A stretch of 64,000 bases of DNA from the NCBI GenBank assembly GCA_934045075.1, contig OW203724.1, positions 15,119,143 to 15,183,142 of the forward strand. The letters run 5' to 3'. The notes beneath the pieces were generated by a model. It ran no database searches. It saw only the letters and a list, made by a program, of their open reading frames with translations, and was not told where the DNA came from. Both the position numbers and the translations under genes were made by a program. Numbering within the stretch: the stretch's first letter is position 1; every line of letters starts with the position of its first letter. The stretch is from Yponomeuta sedellus. Lineage: Eukaryota; Arthropoda; Insecta; Lepidoptera; Yponomeutidae. Below are positions 55,574 through 64,000 of this stretch, in pieces.

Positions 55574-55775
55574 TTAATGTTATAAAGGCGAAAGTTTGTG
55601 TGTGTATATTTGTTACTTCTTCACGTCTAAAGGGCTGAAGCTATTTTAATTAAAAAAAAATATGGATATAGCTGGCACCCTGGATTGACACATAGGCTAC
55701 GTTTTACTGCGGGAAAATATCGTATTCCCATGGGAAAATCGATAAACCGCGAGTAAGACCGCGGGAACAGCTAGT
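55574..55775 (+). mobile_element. Helitron-like non-autonomous element, first of a tandem pair
   Basis: ATGTTATAAAGGCGAAAGTT start, TTACTTCTTCACGTCTAAAG, CACCCTGGATTGACACATAG, and the end ACCGCGGGAACAGCTAGT. The CTAGT end and short hairpin-capable GC stretch before it (CGCGAGTAAGACCGCGGG) fit Helitron 3' ends. Confidence 0.7.
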
Positions 55776-55983
55776 AGTATTATAAAGGCGAAAGTTTGTA
55801 AATGTGTATGTTTGTTACTTCTTCACTTCTAAAAGACTAAAGCGATTTTTTTTAAATGGAGTAAGCTGACACCCTGGATTGACACATAGGCTACGTTTTG
55901 CTGCGGGAAAATAAGTTATTCCCATGGAAAAATTCATTATTTTCCCTAATAAACCGCGAGTAACACCGCGGGGCACAGCTAGT
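55776..55983 (+). mobile_element. Helitron-like non-autonomous element, second of a tandem pair
   Basis: AGTATTATAAAGGCGAAAGT begins directly after the CTAGT of the first copy. It ends ACCGCGGGGCACAGCTAGT. Confidence 0.7.
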
Positions 55984-56099
55984 CGATAATATGCGTAAAG
56001 GTCTTGCTGCACTAACGCATGTGATGTCGCGCTTTATTGTTTTGTCACAATTGCCAGATGGCGATACGGATACAAAAATGGTGAACTTATGGAAGTAAA

Positions 56100-56157
56100 C
56101 ATGTGAAATATCTACTTAATTACCTCATTTTCTAAGGTTAACACGAGCTGTAGACAT
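56100..56157 (+). repeat. outer part of the GTTTCGGCAC repeat copy
   Basis: TTTTCTAAGGTTAACACGAG and TAGACATAAT are shared with 59606-59636, so the repeat extends to the left of the palindrome arm. Confidence 0.7.
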
Positions 56158-56322
56158 AATTAAAACTGTTTTTATACGGATTTATGCTCGTTTATTACAT
56201 TTTTACAATTTTCCAACGTTTCGGCACTTTTTCAGGTGCCGTGGTCCCGGATGACTGGAAACGTTGGAAAATTGTAAAAATGTAATAAACGAGCATAAAT
56301 CCGTATAAAAACAGTTTTAATT
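56158..56322. repeat. perfect palindrome, 64-bp arms, 37-nt loop
   Basis: The left arm (AATTAAAACTGTTTTTATAC through TTCCAACGTTT) equals the inverse of 56259-56322 without a mismatch. The loop holds CGGCACTTTTTCAGGTGCCG. Left arm and loop are part of a repeat also seen at 59605-59725, where no right arm follows. Confidence 0.97.
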
Positions 56323-57265
56323 AATTACCTCAGCCAGAGGAAAAGTCTGGCCATTCAAAGGGGGAATGTTGCCAGCATTCTGGGCACCCTGCCGAGGGAC
56401 ACCGACCTGGGGCATTATTTTTATTTGTAAATATAAAATTATAGGTATTTATTTTTATTACTTCATATTAATTAGATCTTATTTTGCTCATTTATGTAAT
56501 CCTTAATTTAATATTAGTTTACTTATATTCATTTATTTCAGTTTATGTTTTTATTAAACTGTCATCAATGAAAAAAATAAATTAATAAATAGTTAATTAC
56601 ACAAATAACTATTTATCCTTCCTTTCCTTTCGGTCCTTTGTTAGTCTCGTCCAATATTTCTTATAAGCGGTTTTGCCCAAGTCGATGACGTTCTACGTAG
56701 CGTTATATCATTTTATAAACTCGTAGTTGCCACTAGCACTTGGATAAGGCAACAGACGAGCGAAATCCGTACTGTTAAAAATAAAATAATAGAAAACTTT
56801 AGTGCATTCTGAAAATAAATCACGCCACGTCAGTCAAAATTACGGGCCAGTGGCCCTTGTGAATTTTTAAATCAAAATTAACAACAATGATTCGAAAAGT
56901 ACGAAGCTCCGTAGAGTCGTTATTGGACGTTATAACAAAACAATAATTGGTGTAAATGGATACTTTGTATTGAGAACAGCGGTTTGGAGGCGTAGAAGAT
57001 TAAGATTGTTTGTAATTGAAAAGGGCCATTTTGTGAAAGGTACAGTCGCGTGCACTAACATGTAAACACGTTAGAATCTTGTCACATTACCTAATCTAGC
57101 CTGATGTATGAGAAATTGATTATTTTGACTTTGACAAGGTACTGAGGTGCAAACATGTTAGTGTACGTGACCGTACATTCTGATTTTGCTTAGTGAGTGA
57201 CACATTAGTCGCGTGTCAAATTTTGACTTTGATGTCAGTGCAATGGACTCATATTATTCGGTATC
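56323..57265. other. unassigned stretch
   Basis: Nothing recognised. Confidence 0.3.
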
Positions 57266-57540
57266 GATTGATATCAACCCTTGTATGTCCCCACTGCTAG
57301 GGCACGGGTCTCTTCCTGCATCGTCCGGGTTGGTGGAGCTTTGCAAGGCAAGGGCGGGCCTTCCTGTCAGAAGTGTTCAAGCCGCCCATAAGGCCTCTGC
57401 CATAGCTTAACGACTGCCATTACGAGACTGCCGGCACCAACGGCTTTGTGCCTTGCAAAGCACGGAAACGCTCGGAAAAAATCCCACCGGATGGTCACCC
57501 AGCCAGCACCTGACCTCGGATCCACTAGGCCACGAGCGCT
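57266..57540 (+). repeat. family A repeat with internal deletions
   Basis: GATATCAACCCTTGTATGTC, GTCCGGGTTGGTGGAG, GGCCTCTGCCATAGCTTAAC and CCAGCACCTGACCTCGG, ending CCACGAGCGCTGC. Confidence 0.85.
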
Positions 57541-57856
57541 GCTTATCTTATAACGGAAATTACAGTTTTTTTGTCGTAAGATATATAATTTACAGAGTAT
57601 TTTTTCCAGTAGCAAGCTCAATATCACACTACTAAGCCTTTATTCAACTGAAACCAGCCTCCAACCGTCGTGCCATCCCGCTGTAATCATATTGCAAAGA
57701 GCAAGTTCACGTTGTTAAGGCCCCGTATAAAGCTGACTGTGCGCAACATAATTGAAGGTTTAAAAAAAATTCGCTTTCTGTTAAAGAACATTGTTTTCTG
57801 AATGAAACATGGAAAATTGTGAGATACACTGTTAATACAGTAATACAGGGACACAT

Positions 57857-57902
57857 TGTTTTGAACACATTTTTGCTGGATAACAAAAATGTGTTCAAAA
57901 CA
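57857..57902. repeat. perfect palindrome, 19-bp arms, 8-nt loop
   Basis: TGTTTTGAACACATTTTTG, CTGGATAA, then the exact inverse. Confidence 0.95.
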
Positions 57903-58028
57903 AACAGTTACAGTTTAGAAGTTTAATAACTAAATCGTCAAAGTCTAAATCAACTCTAAATGCATTTACGAGTTCGTTTCTCACCATTTTAATTTTATTA
58001 TCTAATTAGTTTAATTAAAATTATTGGT

Positions 58029-58147
58029 CCTCTTGCAGTCCTCCACCAAACCGGACTTGGTCCCCATGGTGGACTAAGGCCTAACCTTCCTGCCTGCGGT
58101 GCAGAAAGAGACCCGTGGCCCACAGTGGGCGCATACAAAGGGTTGAT
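58029..58147 (-). repeat. family A repeat, 5' fragment
   Basis: The minus strand begins GACATCAACCCTTTGTATGC and reaches CCAAGTCCGGTTTGGTGG. Confidence 0.85.
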
Positions 58148-58463
58148 GTCATTATAAGAATATTATTTAATGTACAAGAAAGCACATACATTAAAAATAT
58201 AACTTTTGTCTCTAGTATGTTGTAATTCTAGTTTAATACAATTATCGGTTCTCCTCTCAGCATGTAAGGATCTAGCAGCTGTTGATGAAAGTAGTAAATA
58301 AATAAAAATACTAAAAAGTATGACAATTTTATTGTATGTGTAACGCGGAATTGACGTCGGGCCGATGTGCTGTAGCCTAAATTGATTATAAATAATAACA
58401 ATATAACCGGCATTTAATGACTTTATTAGACCGTTTGGTTGAATTATTAAATTGTTTTGTTCG

Positions 58464-58551
58464 CATTTTTTAAGCCACATCGGAATACGAAGCCGTAAAG
58501 GCAAATAAATGTGCCTTTACGGCTTCGTATTCCGATGTGGCTTAAAAAATG
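58464..58551. repeat. perfect palindrome, 40-bp arms, 8-nt loop
   Basis: CATTTTTTAAGCCACATCGG continuing to CCGTAAAGGCA, then AATAAATG, then the exact inverse. Confidence 0.97.
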
Positions 58552-58615
58552 TGTCCCTGCGCTAAAAAACCTACTTCAACATTAAGGATTATTTAGAAGA
58601 CAGATTCGTATGGTA

Positions 58616-58870
58616 TTGGTATCAACCCGTTGTATGTCCTTACTGCTGGGGTACGGGTCTCTTCATGCATCGCAGAAAGGTTAGGCCAAAATCCACCACG
58701 GGGCCAAGTTCGGGCTTCAGTGTCAGAAGTTATCAAGCCGCCCATAAGGTCTCTGATATGGTTTAATAAGGAAAAACGCTCCTAGCGGTAGTCACGGGAT
58801 GGTTACCCATCCAGCACCTTACCACGCCTGTTGTTGCTTAACCTTAGTGATTTATTCCAATCACTCGATC
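58616..58870 (+). repeat. family A repeat with internal deletions
   Basis: GGTATCAACCCGTTGTATG, GCATCGCAGAAAGGTTAGGCC and CCATCCAGCACCTTACC, ending GATTTATTCCAATCACTCG. Confidence 0.85.
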
Positions 58871-59604
58871 TCCGCGCCCTTATACATTTGCTCATGTAAT
58901 TAGTGCAATAAAGAATAAAAATAATAATAATGGTACATTGGTTTTGGGCCTTATCTCAAGCTGATAAGATTTAATTTAAAGTGGGAACTATTATCGTCTT
59001 ATTAAGGATTAAAGAATTATGGTTTCTAGTGTTCAACACATTCTTGACTATTTTTTTTATTGAAAACTCTGTGTTTTAAGATGAAACTTGTTTGAAAAGA
59101 ATAAATGTGAATTTCTTTGTTAGCTTCTTCACCCCGTGAGCTGTAAACTATAAAACTAACTCTTTGATGTTCACTACGTAAATAATATGTAATGTTTTTA
59201 AAGAGAGAAAAAAAATCAAGTTAAATTTATTTACACAAATTCCTACGCTAAGCCAAACCCGACCGCTTAGTCGTAGAAAAGCGGTTCCACACTCTCTCAT
59301 TTCAGGGTAACCCAATATGAGACAAAGGGGCGTCTGTTCTGTGTCGAGTTTTCACTATGCGTTTGAAACCTGAACATTACATGGTATGTGTACATCACAA
59401 AAGGAAACCGGCCCTTAAACGGCCCCCTCGGTCAATTTGTTTGTTGTGTACCTGGTGGTACCAAAAACCAGATAGTGATACTTTAATAGCATTCATTTAC
59501 GTTTGCCAATGAATTCCTCCAAGCTACGACATTGGAATGATACTGTAAGTGCGTATAAAAAAATTAACTTGTTCTTTAAAAAATAATCAATCTGACAAAA
59601 GTAT
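58871..59604. other. unassigned stretch
   Basis: Nothing recognised. Confidence 0.3.
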
Positions 59605-59725
59605 TTTCTAAGGTTAACACGAGCACTAGACATAATAAAAACTGTTTTTACACGGATTTTATTCGTTTATTTAAAAAATTTCCGACGTTTCGGCACTTTT
59701 TCAAGTACCGTGGTTTCGGAAGACT
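59605..59725 (+). repeat. GTTTCGGCAC repeat copy without palindrome
   Basis: TTTCTAAGGTTAACACGAGC, AAACTGTTTTTACACGG, CCGACGTTTCGGCACTTTTT and CGTGGTTTCGGAAGACTG align with the left arm and loop at 56.1-56.26 kb. The similarity stops where the 56-kb palindrome turns back. Confidence 0.8.
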
Positions 59726-60541
59726 GAACTGACAGGCGTCTTTTGAAAGCATTGACTATTAGTTTACTACCCTCGGCTAAAATTACCTAATCTGGAAATA
59801 AATCTGAGAAATTCAAGTTGAACAAAAGTTTTACGGTCTTATTTATAAATATACGATTCCCTCTAAAGCACTCCTTTGCAATTTGCGGTGGTTACGTTTG
59901 TTCCTTAAAAAGCTCCACTACAGACTATTTTAATCAGCGCAATTCGAGTATTCGTTCCTTGATAAAAAATATTCCTTATTGTATACCAGGAAATATATTA
60001 GGGGAGAGTGGTCACCATTCGTACGCGGGGCCCATTCATACAGTTAGTATAGCAGACAAACTAAACGGCACACAAGCGCGCGTTTGCTTGTATGCATAGA
60101 CATACCGGCCGCCATGTTGCTAAGCAAAGTGTCGTGCCAGTCGCACCACGGTGCATCGGCTGACAAAACGTAATGTGTTTTCGCGCGTGGTGAGTAAATT
60201 TTTTACGTAAATTCAATTCGCAATTGTAAGTAGAATTATTGTTTTTGACAAAATTGTGTTGGTTAATATTAATGTTAACATTGATTATTTTGAGGTTTAA
60301 TTGTTATATTTCTCAAATTAAATTAGAATTTGTATAAAGTAGTATTTTAATTTTGTGCAAGGCATGGGGTGCATTCGGACAGCAAAACAGGGGGCACATT
60401 CGTATGCGTACGAATGCTCCCCTTTAGATTTTATTAACCACCAGAACATCACAATAACATTTTTTATGAAGTAATTCTAATTCAAACAAATCGATATATT
60501 TTATAAAGTAAGCCTTATAACTAATATTTTATTGCAGAATC

Positions 60542-60768
60542 ATGGTACGAAAATATAAAAAAAGGGTACGCGTACCCAAGAGGTGGATGAAGAGTCCATG
60601 AAATCAGCAATTGATGACGTAATTCTAGGGCGGCTGTCATATAGAAAAGCCGCGCTGCAATATAACATCAAGACATCGACGTTGGAAAGCAGAGTCAAGA
60701 AATTCAAAGATGGCTCTTACACCGATGAACCCTCACGAACATTTCATTCCAAGAAGAAAACCGGGTAA
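60542..60768 (+). pseudogene. pogo-like transposase N-terminus (psq-type helix-turn-helix)
   Basis: The ATG at 60542 gives MVRKYKK. A one-base deletion in the A/G run near 60562 then shifts the frame, and EESMKSAIDDVILGRLSYRK and AALQYNIKTSTLESRVKKF follow. This is a helix-turn-helix of the psq/CENP-B N-terminal type, used to bind the element ends. The frame closes at 60768, where the deletion junction lies. Confidence 0.8.
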
Positions 60769-61351
60769 ATCCCGTATATATACAGATACACCTGAAAAAA
60801 CTGAATTAGAAGAGAGACATAGACAGAAAGAATTGAAAAAAATAGAACAGGACAAGAAAGCCAGAGCCAAAGCATTGAAACGTAGTTTGAAAGAACTTAG
60901 TTCAACACAAAAGAAAAAGAAAGCTAAGCAAATAAAAAGTGATGAAGATTCAGAGGCATCTGAAGGATCGGAATTTAGCTTGCGGGAGAGTTCAACATCT
61001 TCAATCGGTTCCGAAACGGACGAAGAGACTAATGATTGCAGTAGTGACAATAATTTAAATGTGACACCAAATAAAATCAAAGATAATTGTTTGGTTTTGG
61101 TAAAGTTTCAAAAAAATACTTCTGTTGTTTACTACGTCGGAAAAGTTCTTAGTCATTAGTCGGTTACGGAGCTGAAAGTATCTTATCTTCGGAAGAAACC
61201 GGGATCATCATGGTCATTCTTTTTTCCTGATAAAGAAGACATACACACTCTGTATATCAGCGATGTCGTCATGATACTCATGATCCTACCTGATCCACAA
61301 CCACGAGCGGGCTGTACAGCTAGAATGGCTACTTTTTACTTTTGCAGTTAA
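60760..61351 (+). pseudogene. pogo-like transposase C-terminal tail
   Basis: PGKSRIYTDTPEKTELEERH is the segment that follows the DDE domain in related insect elements. A Lys-rich coiled region (about 60835-60945), an acidic Ser-rich stretch (SDEDSEASEGSEFSL) and DNCLVLVKFQKNTSVVYYVG follow. A single in-frame TAG at 61157-61159 interrupts. Beyond it the same frame continues with ELKVSYLRKKPGSSWSFFFP and DVVMILMILPDPQP to TAA at 61349-61351, so only one nonsense codon separates the two parts. Confidence 0.75.
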
Positions 61352-61935
61352 TTTAAATAATTATAATGTGCAATAACTTCTAAAGTAACAACCAAATATG
61401 TATGATTATTGACTTTAAGTTTAGATTTTCAAAGACTGTGCAACATACTCATAATAAATGATTGCAAAGAAATCATTGAGACTGATTGTTAAGCTAAGAA
61501 TTATCAATAAGTAAACTGGATAAACGATTTCATTTTTTGTTATGTTTCTAAAGAAACATTTATCGACTATGAGCCAAGTCAAATATTTTAAGTTAGTTCT
61601 TTAATAAATAAATATTTTTGTAATAATTAATAAAAAAATTAACGACTTTAATAGACTTTTTAATTACCCTGTATGAATCTACCCCATGGCGTATGAAAGT
61701 ACCCCACCTACTGTACGAACGTACCCCGTACGTGGGGTACGTTCGTACAAATATCTTATTGTAGAAAAATTACTATAACTCTTTAACCTTTTGACATAAT
61801 AGTTTCGGATTTTTTTGTAACAAACTACAATATATTTGTTACGCTTAGGCATATAAACTAGATAAAATCAACAATCCATCATAAATTAAAAAAATAAAAT
61901 ATAAAAAGCGTACGAATGGTGACCACTTTCCCCTA

Positions 61936-62214
61936 ATCGGGACCATAAATGTCTATTTCTTTTGTAGTGAGCGAAATTTTCTTCGAAAATATTTCTATAA
62001 GTGACAACTTGTTATTGGCTCTCAGTTTTTATTTAAATTGTAATGTATTTTGTTCATAACTGTAAGTATTCCTGTTATAATAAAATAAGTGTTTCAAGGA
62101 CTCAAAGATAGGATAAGTATTTGCACATACGAAAAATTAAATTATAAAATTCTTTATTGCACAACACGCACATTTGTACAAAGACGAGATTAATACTTAA
62201 TACCTTATTCGTTA
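61936..62214. other. unassigned stretch
   Basis: AAATTCTTTATTGCACAAC near 62148 resembles the reversed end of a retroelement tail. Confidence 0.3.
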
Positions 62215-62291
62215 TCGTTATTAACCCTTCTATGTCCCCAATGCTGGGGCATGGGTCTCTTCCTGCGACGCAGGAAGGTTAGGCCATACTC
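62215..62291 (+). repeat. family A repeat, 5' fragment
   Basis: TTATTAACCCTTCTATGTCC and GCAGGAAGGTTAGGCCATAC. Confidence 0.85.
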
Positions 62292-63392
62292 CAATACTTT
62301 ATTGCACACATCAAAATCATAAAGAAAGAACAAAATTATGAAAATAAAAACTATTGGTGAGTGAGTAGATCTTTACAAATATATAATTTGCGCAAGTCTA
62401 ATCAATGTTATAAAAGTTCGAAAAGGATTCGTTAATGAACTGACAATTAAGCAAAATTGTAAAGAGGGTAACAAAGTACCTACTAAGAAAAATGGTTAGT
62501 AGCCAGGGCAAAAGGGGTTGTAAGAAGATATTGTGAAAAAACGCTCTTATTTAAGAGGCCCCAGTAAAAACTAGATAAAACATACTAAAGATTATTAGGT
62601 ATTTACAACTAATACGTTTCCTTTATGTAACTCGAAATTCAAAAGTATTGGCCACACGTAGACTTACGCGTATTCACTTACACATTTACACGTTCGTCCA
62701 TCAATGCCCGTTTTGCTGGCCGCTCCAGTAATATAATATGATTTGGTAAGTTTTTTATTTTAAGAGTAGCTTGATTGCGTTTTTTAACCTTATAAACCCT
62801 TAAATAAAATGAGTTTTTTCTAATTCAAAAATGTGTTATGTATAATATTTTTTTATTCGTTACCCTAGAATAGCGTACCCTATGATGGTGTAATGTACGG
62901 CTATAATAGTGTTTTCATTTCTCATACTCGGAAAGAAGTGTTGTTTTGATCTGATTATTGGGTGGAAAATGCTGCTTCCCTCCACAGGGAGGGAAAAACT
63001 CATACAAATTACGTCCCACTCAAGGGCGGGAATGAACTTTAAAAATAGAACTACTGTGAGTTGTGAAGAGTTTTTGTAATGATAGGCTTTTAAAAAAAAA
63101 ATTAAAAAAAGCTGCGGCCATGTGAGTTTCTAAACAGCTAGTGTGAATTTAGCGCAAACATCTTTGATCGGAATAAGACACAACAAGTACGAGGTGAGTT
63201 CCATATTTAAAATAAAAAATATTTTATTTTTTTTCCATATTTAAAATTTAAAAAGTCGACTTGAATTGGCGGGTTCTAATCTGTTATAGTATCTGTGACG
63301 GAATTCAAAAAAATTGGTAATAATCCGTGGTAATAATCTTTTAAGTTAGTCTTTTTTTAAGTTTTTATTTTCCTCATATTCGAAATGAAAAG
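62292..63392. other. unassigned stretch
   Basis: AT-rich. A small hairpin TTCCCTCCACAGGGAGGGAA is near 62976. No gene recognised. Confidence 0.3.
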
Positions 63393-63511
63393 TAGAGTGC
63401 TTAACACGGGTAAAAGAATCAATTCCTACTCGGACTATAGCCGCCCTCGATACGCTCGGGCGTCTAAATACCTCTGGAATTGATTCTTTCTACCCTCGTT
63501 ATGCAATCTAC
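63393..63511. repeat. inverted-repeat element, about 30-bp imperfect ends
   Basis: AGTGCTTAACACGGGTAAAA with GAATCAATTCC at the left is mirrored by GGAATTGATTCTTTCTACCC..ATGCAATCT. CpG-rich centre. Confidence 0.6.
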
Positions 63512-64000
63512 TAATTCATACTTAAGGTATTGAGGTGCCAGTTTTTTGTATTATGACCACTGATTACACACTACTGACTTTTCAATATTATGTAAGAGTT
63601 ATCTAAGACATGAAGACACGGACTTCGATACAAACCAGTCATGGTTTTAGGAGGTCCGAATCCACTTAATCTGTACCTTTATTATGTAAACCTAAATATA
63701 TAAAAAAAATTGTCCGGGGTTTTCGTGAATTGCGCGAGGAACGCCGGTCACCAGTTTTCGGAGGCTGTAAGCGTCCGCGAAGTCTGAGTTTTGGTGATTT
63801 ACTCAACTTTTATGTGTCGCTGTCCTCAGGATTTATATTAAATTTATTTTATGGGGTCGCTTTTACGACACCAACGGATGTCGCAAAACCGACACGGCTC
63901 AGTCTGTACAATTTTACAGTGCATAATTTAGCGCGGCGCTCCGAATTGAATGATAATTTGATTTTGCCACTGTTCGAGTAAAATTACCGTACGAAATAAC
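63512..64000. other. unassigned end of window
   Basis: An 83-codon frame at 63730-63981 is in CpG-containing DNA but resembles no known family. It could be exon-like; no splice sites could be assigned with confidence. Confidence 0.25.

Larger units (their letters stand above)
60001..61933 (+). mobile_element. pogo-like (Tc1/mariner superfamily) deletion derivative, 1,933 bp
   Basis: The left end GGGGAGAGTGGTCACCATTC and the right end (inverse GGGGAAAGTGGTCACCATTC) both continue GTACGC. They are flanked by TA on both sides (59999-60000 and 61934-61935). Subterminal copies of GTACGAA(T/C)G..CCCC motifs occur near 60400-60425 and 61690-61750. The element encodes the two ends of a transposase, with the DDE core deleted. 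Confidence 0.88.

Noticed and set aside
1..64000. CRISPR array, bacterial operon or phage features
   Set aside because: Tandem repeats here are microsatellites or 309-bp units without spacers. Splice sites and eukaryotic transposons exclude a prokaryotic origin.

Overview
The window looks like a piece of lepidopteran (moth or butterfly) nuclear genome. No species name can be read from it. The reasons are the AT-rich intergenic sequence, spliced exon remnants with GT/AG borders, and dispersed repeats of kinds familiar from Lepidoptera: a GGCACGGGTCTCTTCC repeat of about 340 bp, Helitron-like ends in ACAGCTAGT, and non-LTR tails ending CAATAAAGAATATTC. Almost everything recognisable is transposable-element DNA. 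I see no complete single-copy host protein gene. The best host-like coding remnant is a two-exon, truncated THAP-domain gene at 8.94-9.88 kb.

Layout. 1-8.8 kb: mostly unassigned sequence with small inverted-repeat elements and the 3' end of a non-LTR retrotransposon (2.6-3.1 kb). 8.9-9.9 kb: THAP remnant with two inverted repeats in its intron. 10.2-11.2 kb: reverse transcriptase (RT) fragment. 11.57-12.47 kb: three tandem 309-bp units, each holding a tRNA-like segment. 13-21.3 kb: retrotransposon tails, decayed RT, short repeats and palindromes. 21.48-23.77 kb: a Tc1-like element (33-bp terminal inverted repeats, TA target duplication) interrupted by a 1,436-bp Harbinger element (TTA target duplication). 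24.3-25.0 kb: intact non-LTR ORF1. 27.2-30.85 kb: a nearly full-length but frame-shifted APE/RT non-LTR element. 31.7-32.5 kb: dead mariner. 33.5-34.0 kb: another RT C-terminus. 34.7-40.0 kb: a structurally complete Ty1/copia retrotransposon on the minus strand with identical 306-bp LTRs, ATAAT target duplications, a polypurine tract and a half-tRNA-type primer site, inserted in a tRNA-derived SINE.

40-60 kb: a dense field of repeat copies, an RTE-like C-terminal fragment, MITEs, Helitron-like ends, a 235-bp (TGTA)n microsatellite and many perfect palindromes. 60.0-61.93 kb: a pogo-like deletion derivative with intact termini that keeps the DNA-binding N-terminus and the C-terminal tail but has lost the DDE core. 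62-64 kb: unassigned sequence with one repeat fragment and one inverted repeat.

The most unusual property is the number of long perfect inverted repeats with very short spacers (arms 16-64 bp, loops 3-37 nt), including four consecutive hairpins within 150 bp at 51.16-51.31 kb. At 56.2 kb a related copy at 59.6 kb shows that one arm is probably a secondary snap-back copy. The elements here do not form a pathway. They are layered insertions, and several nestings give relative ages (Harbinger after Tc1-like; copia after SINE).
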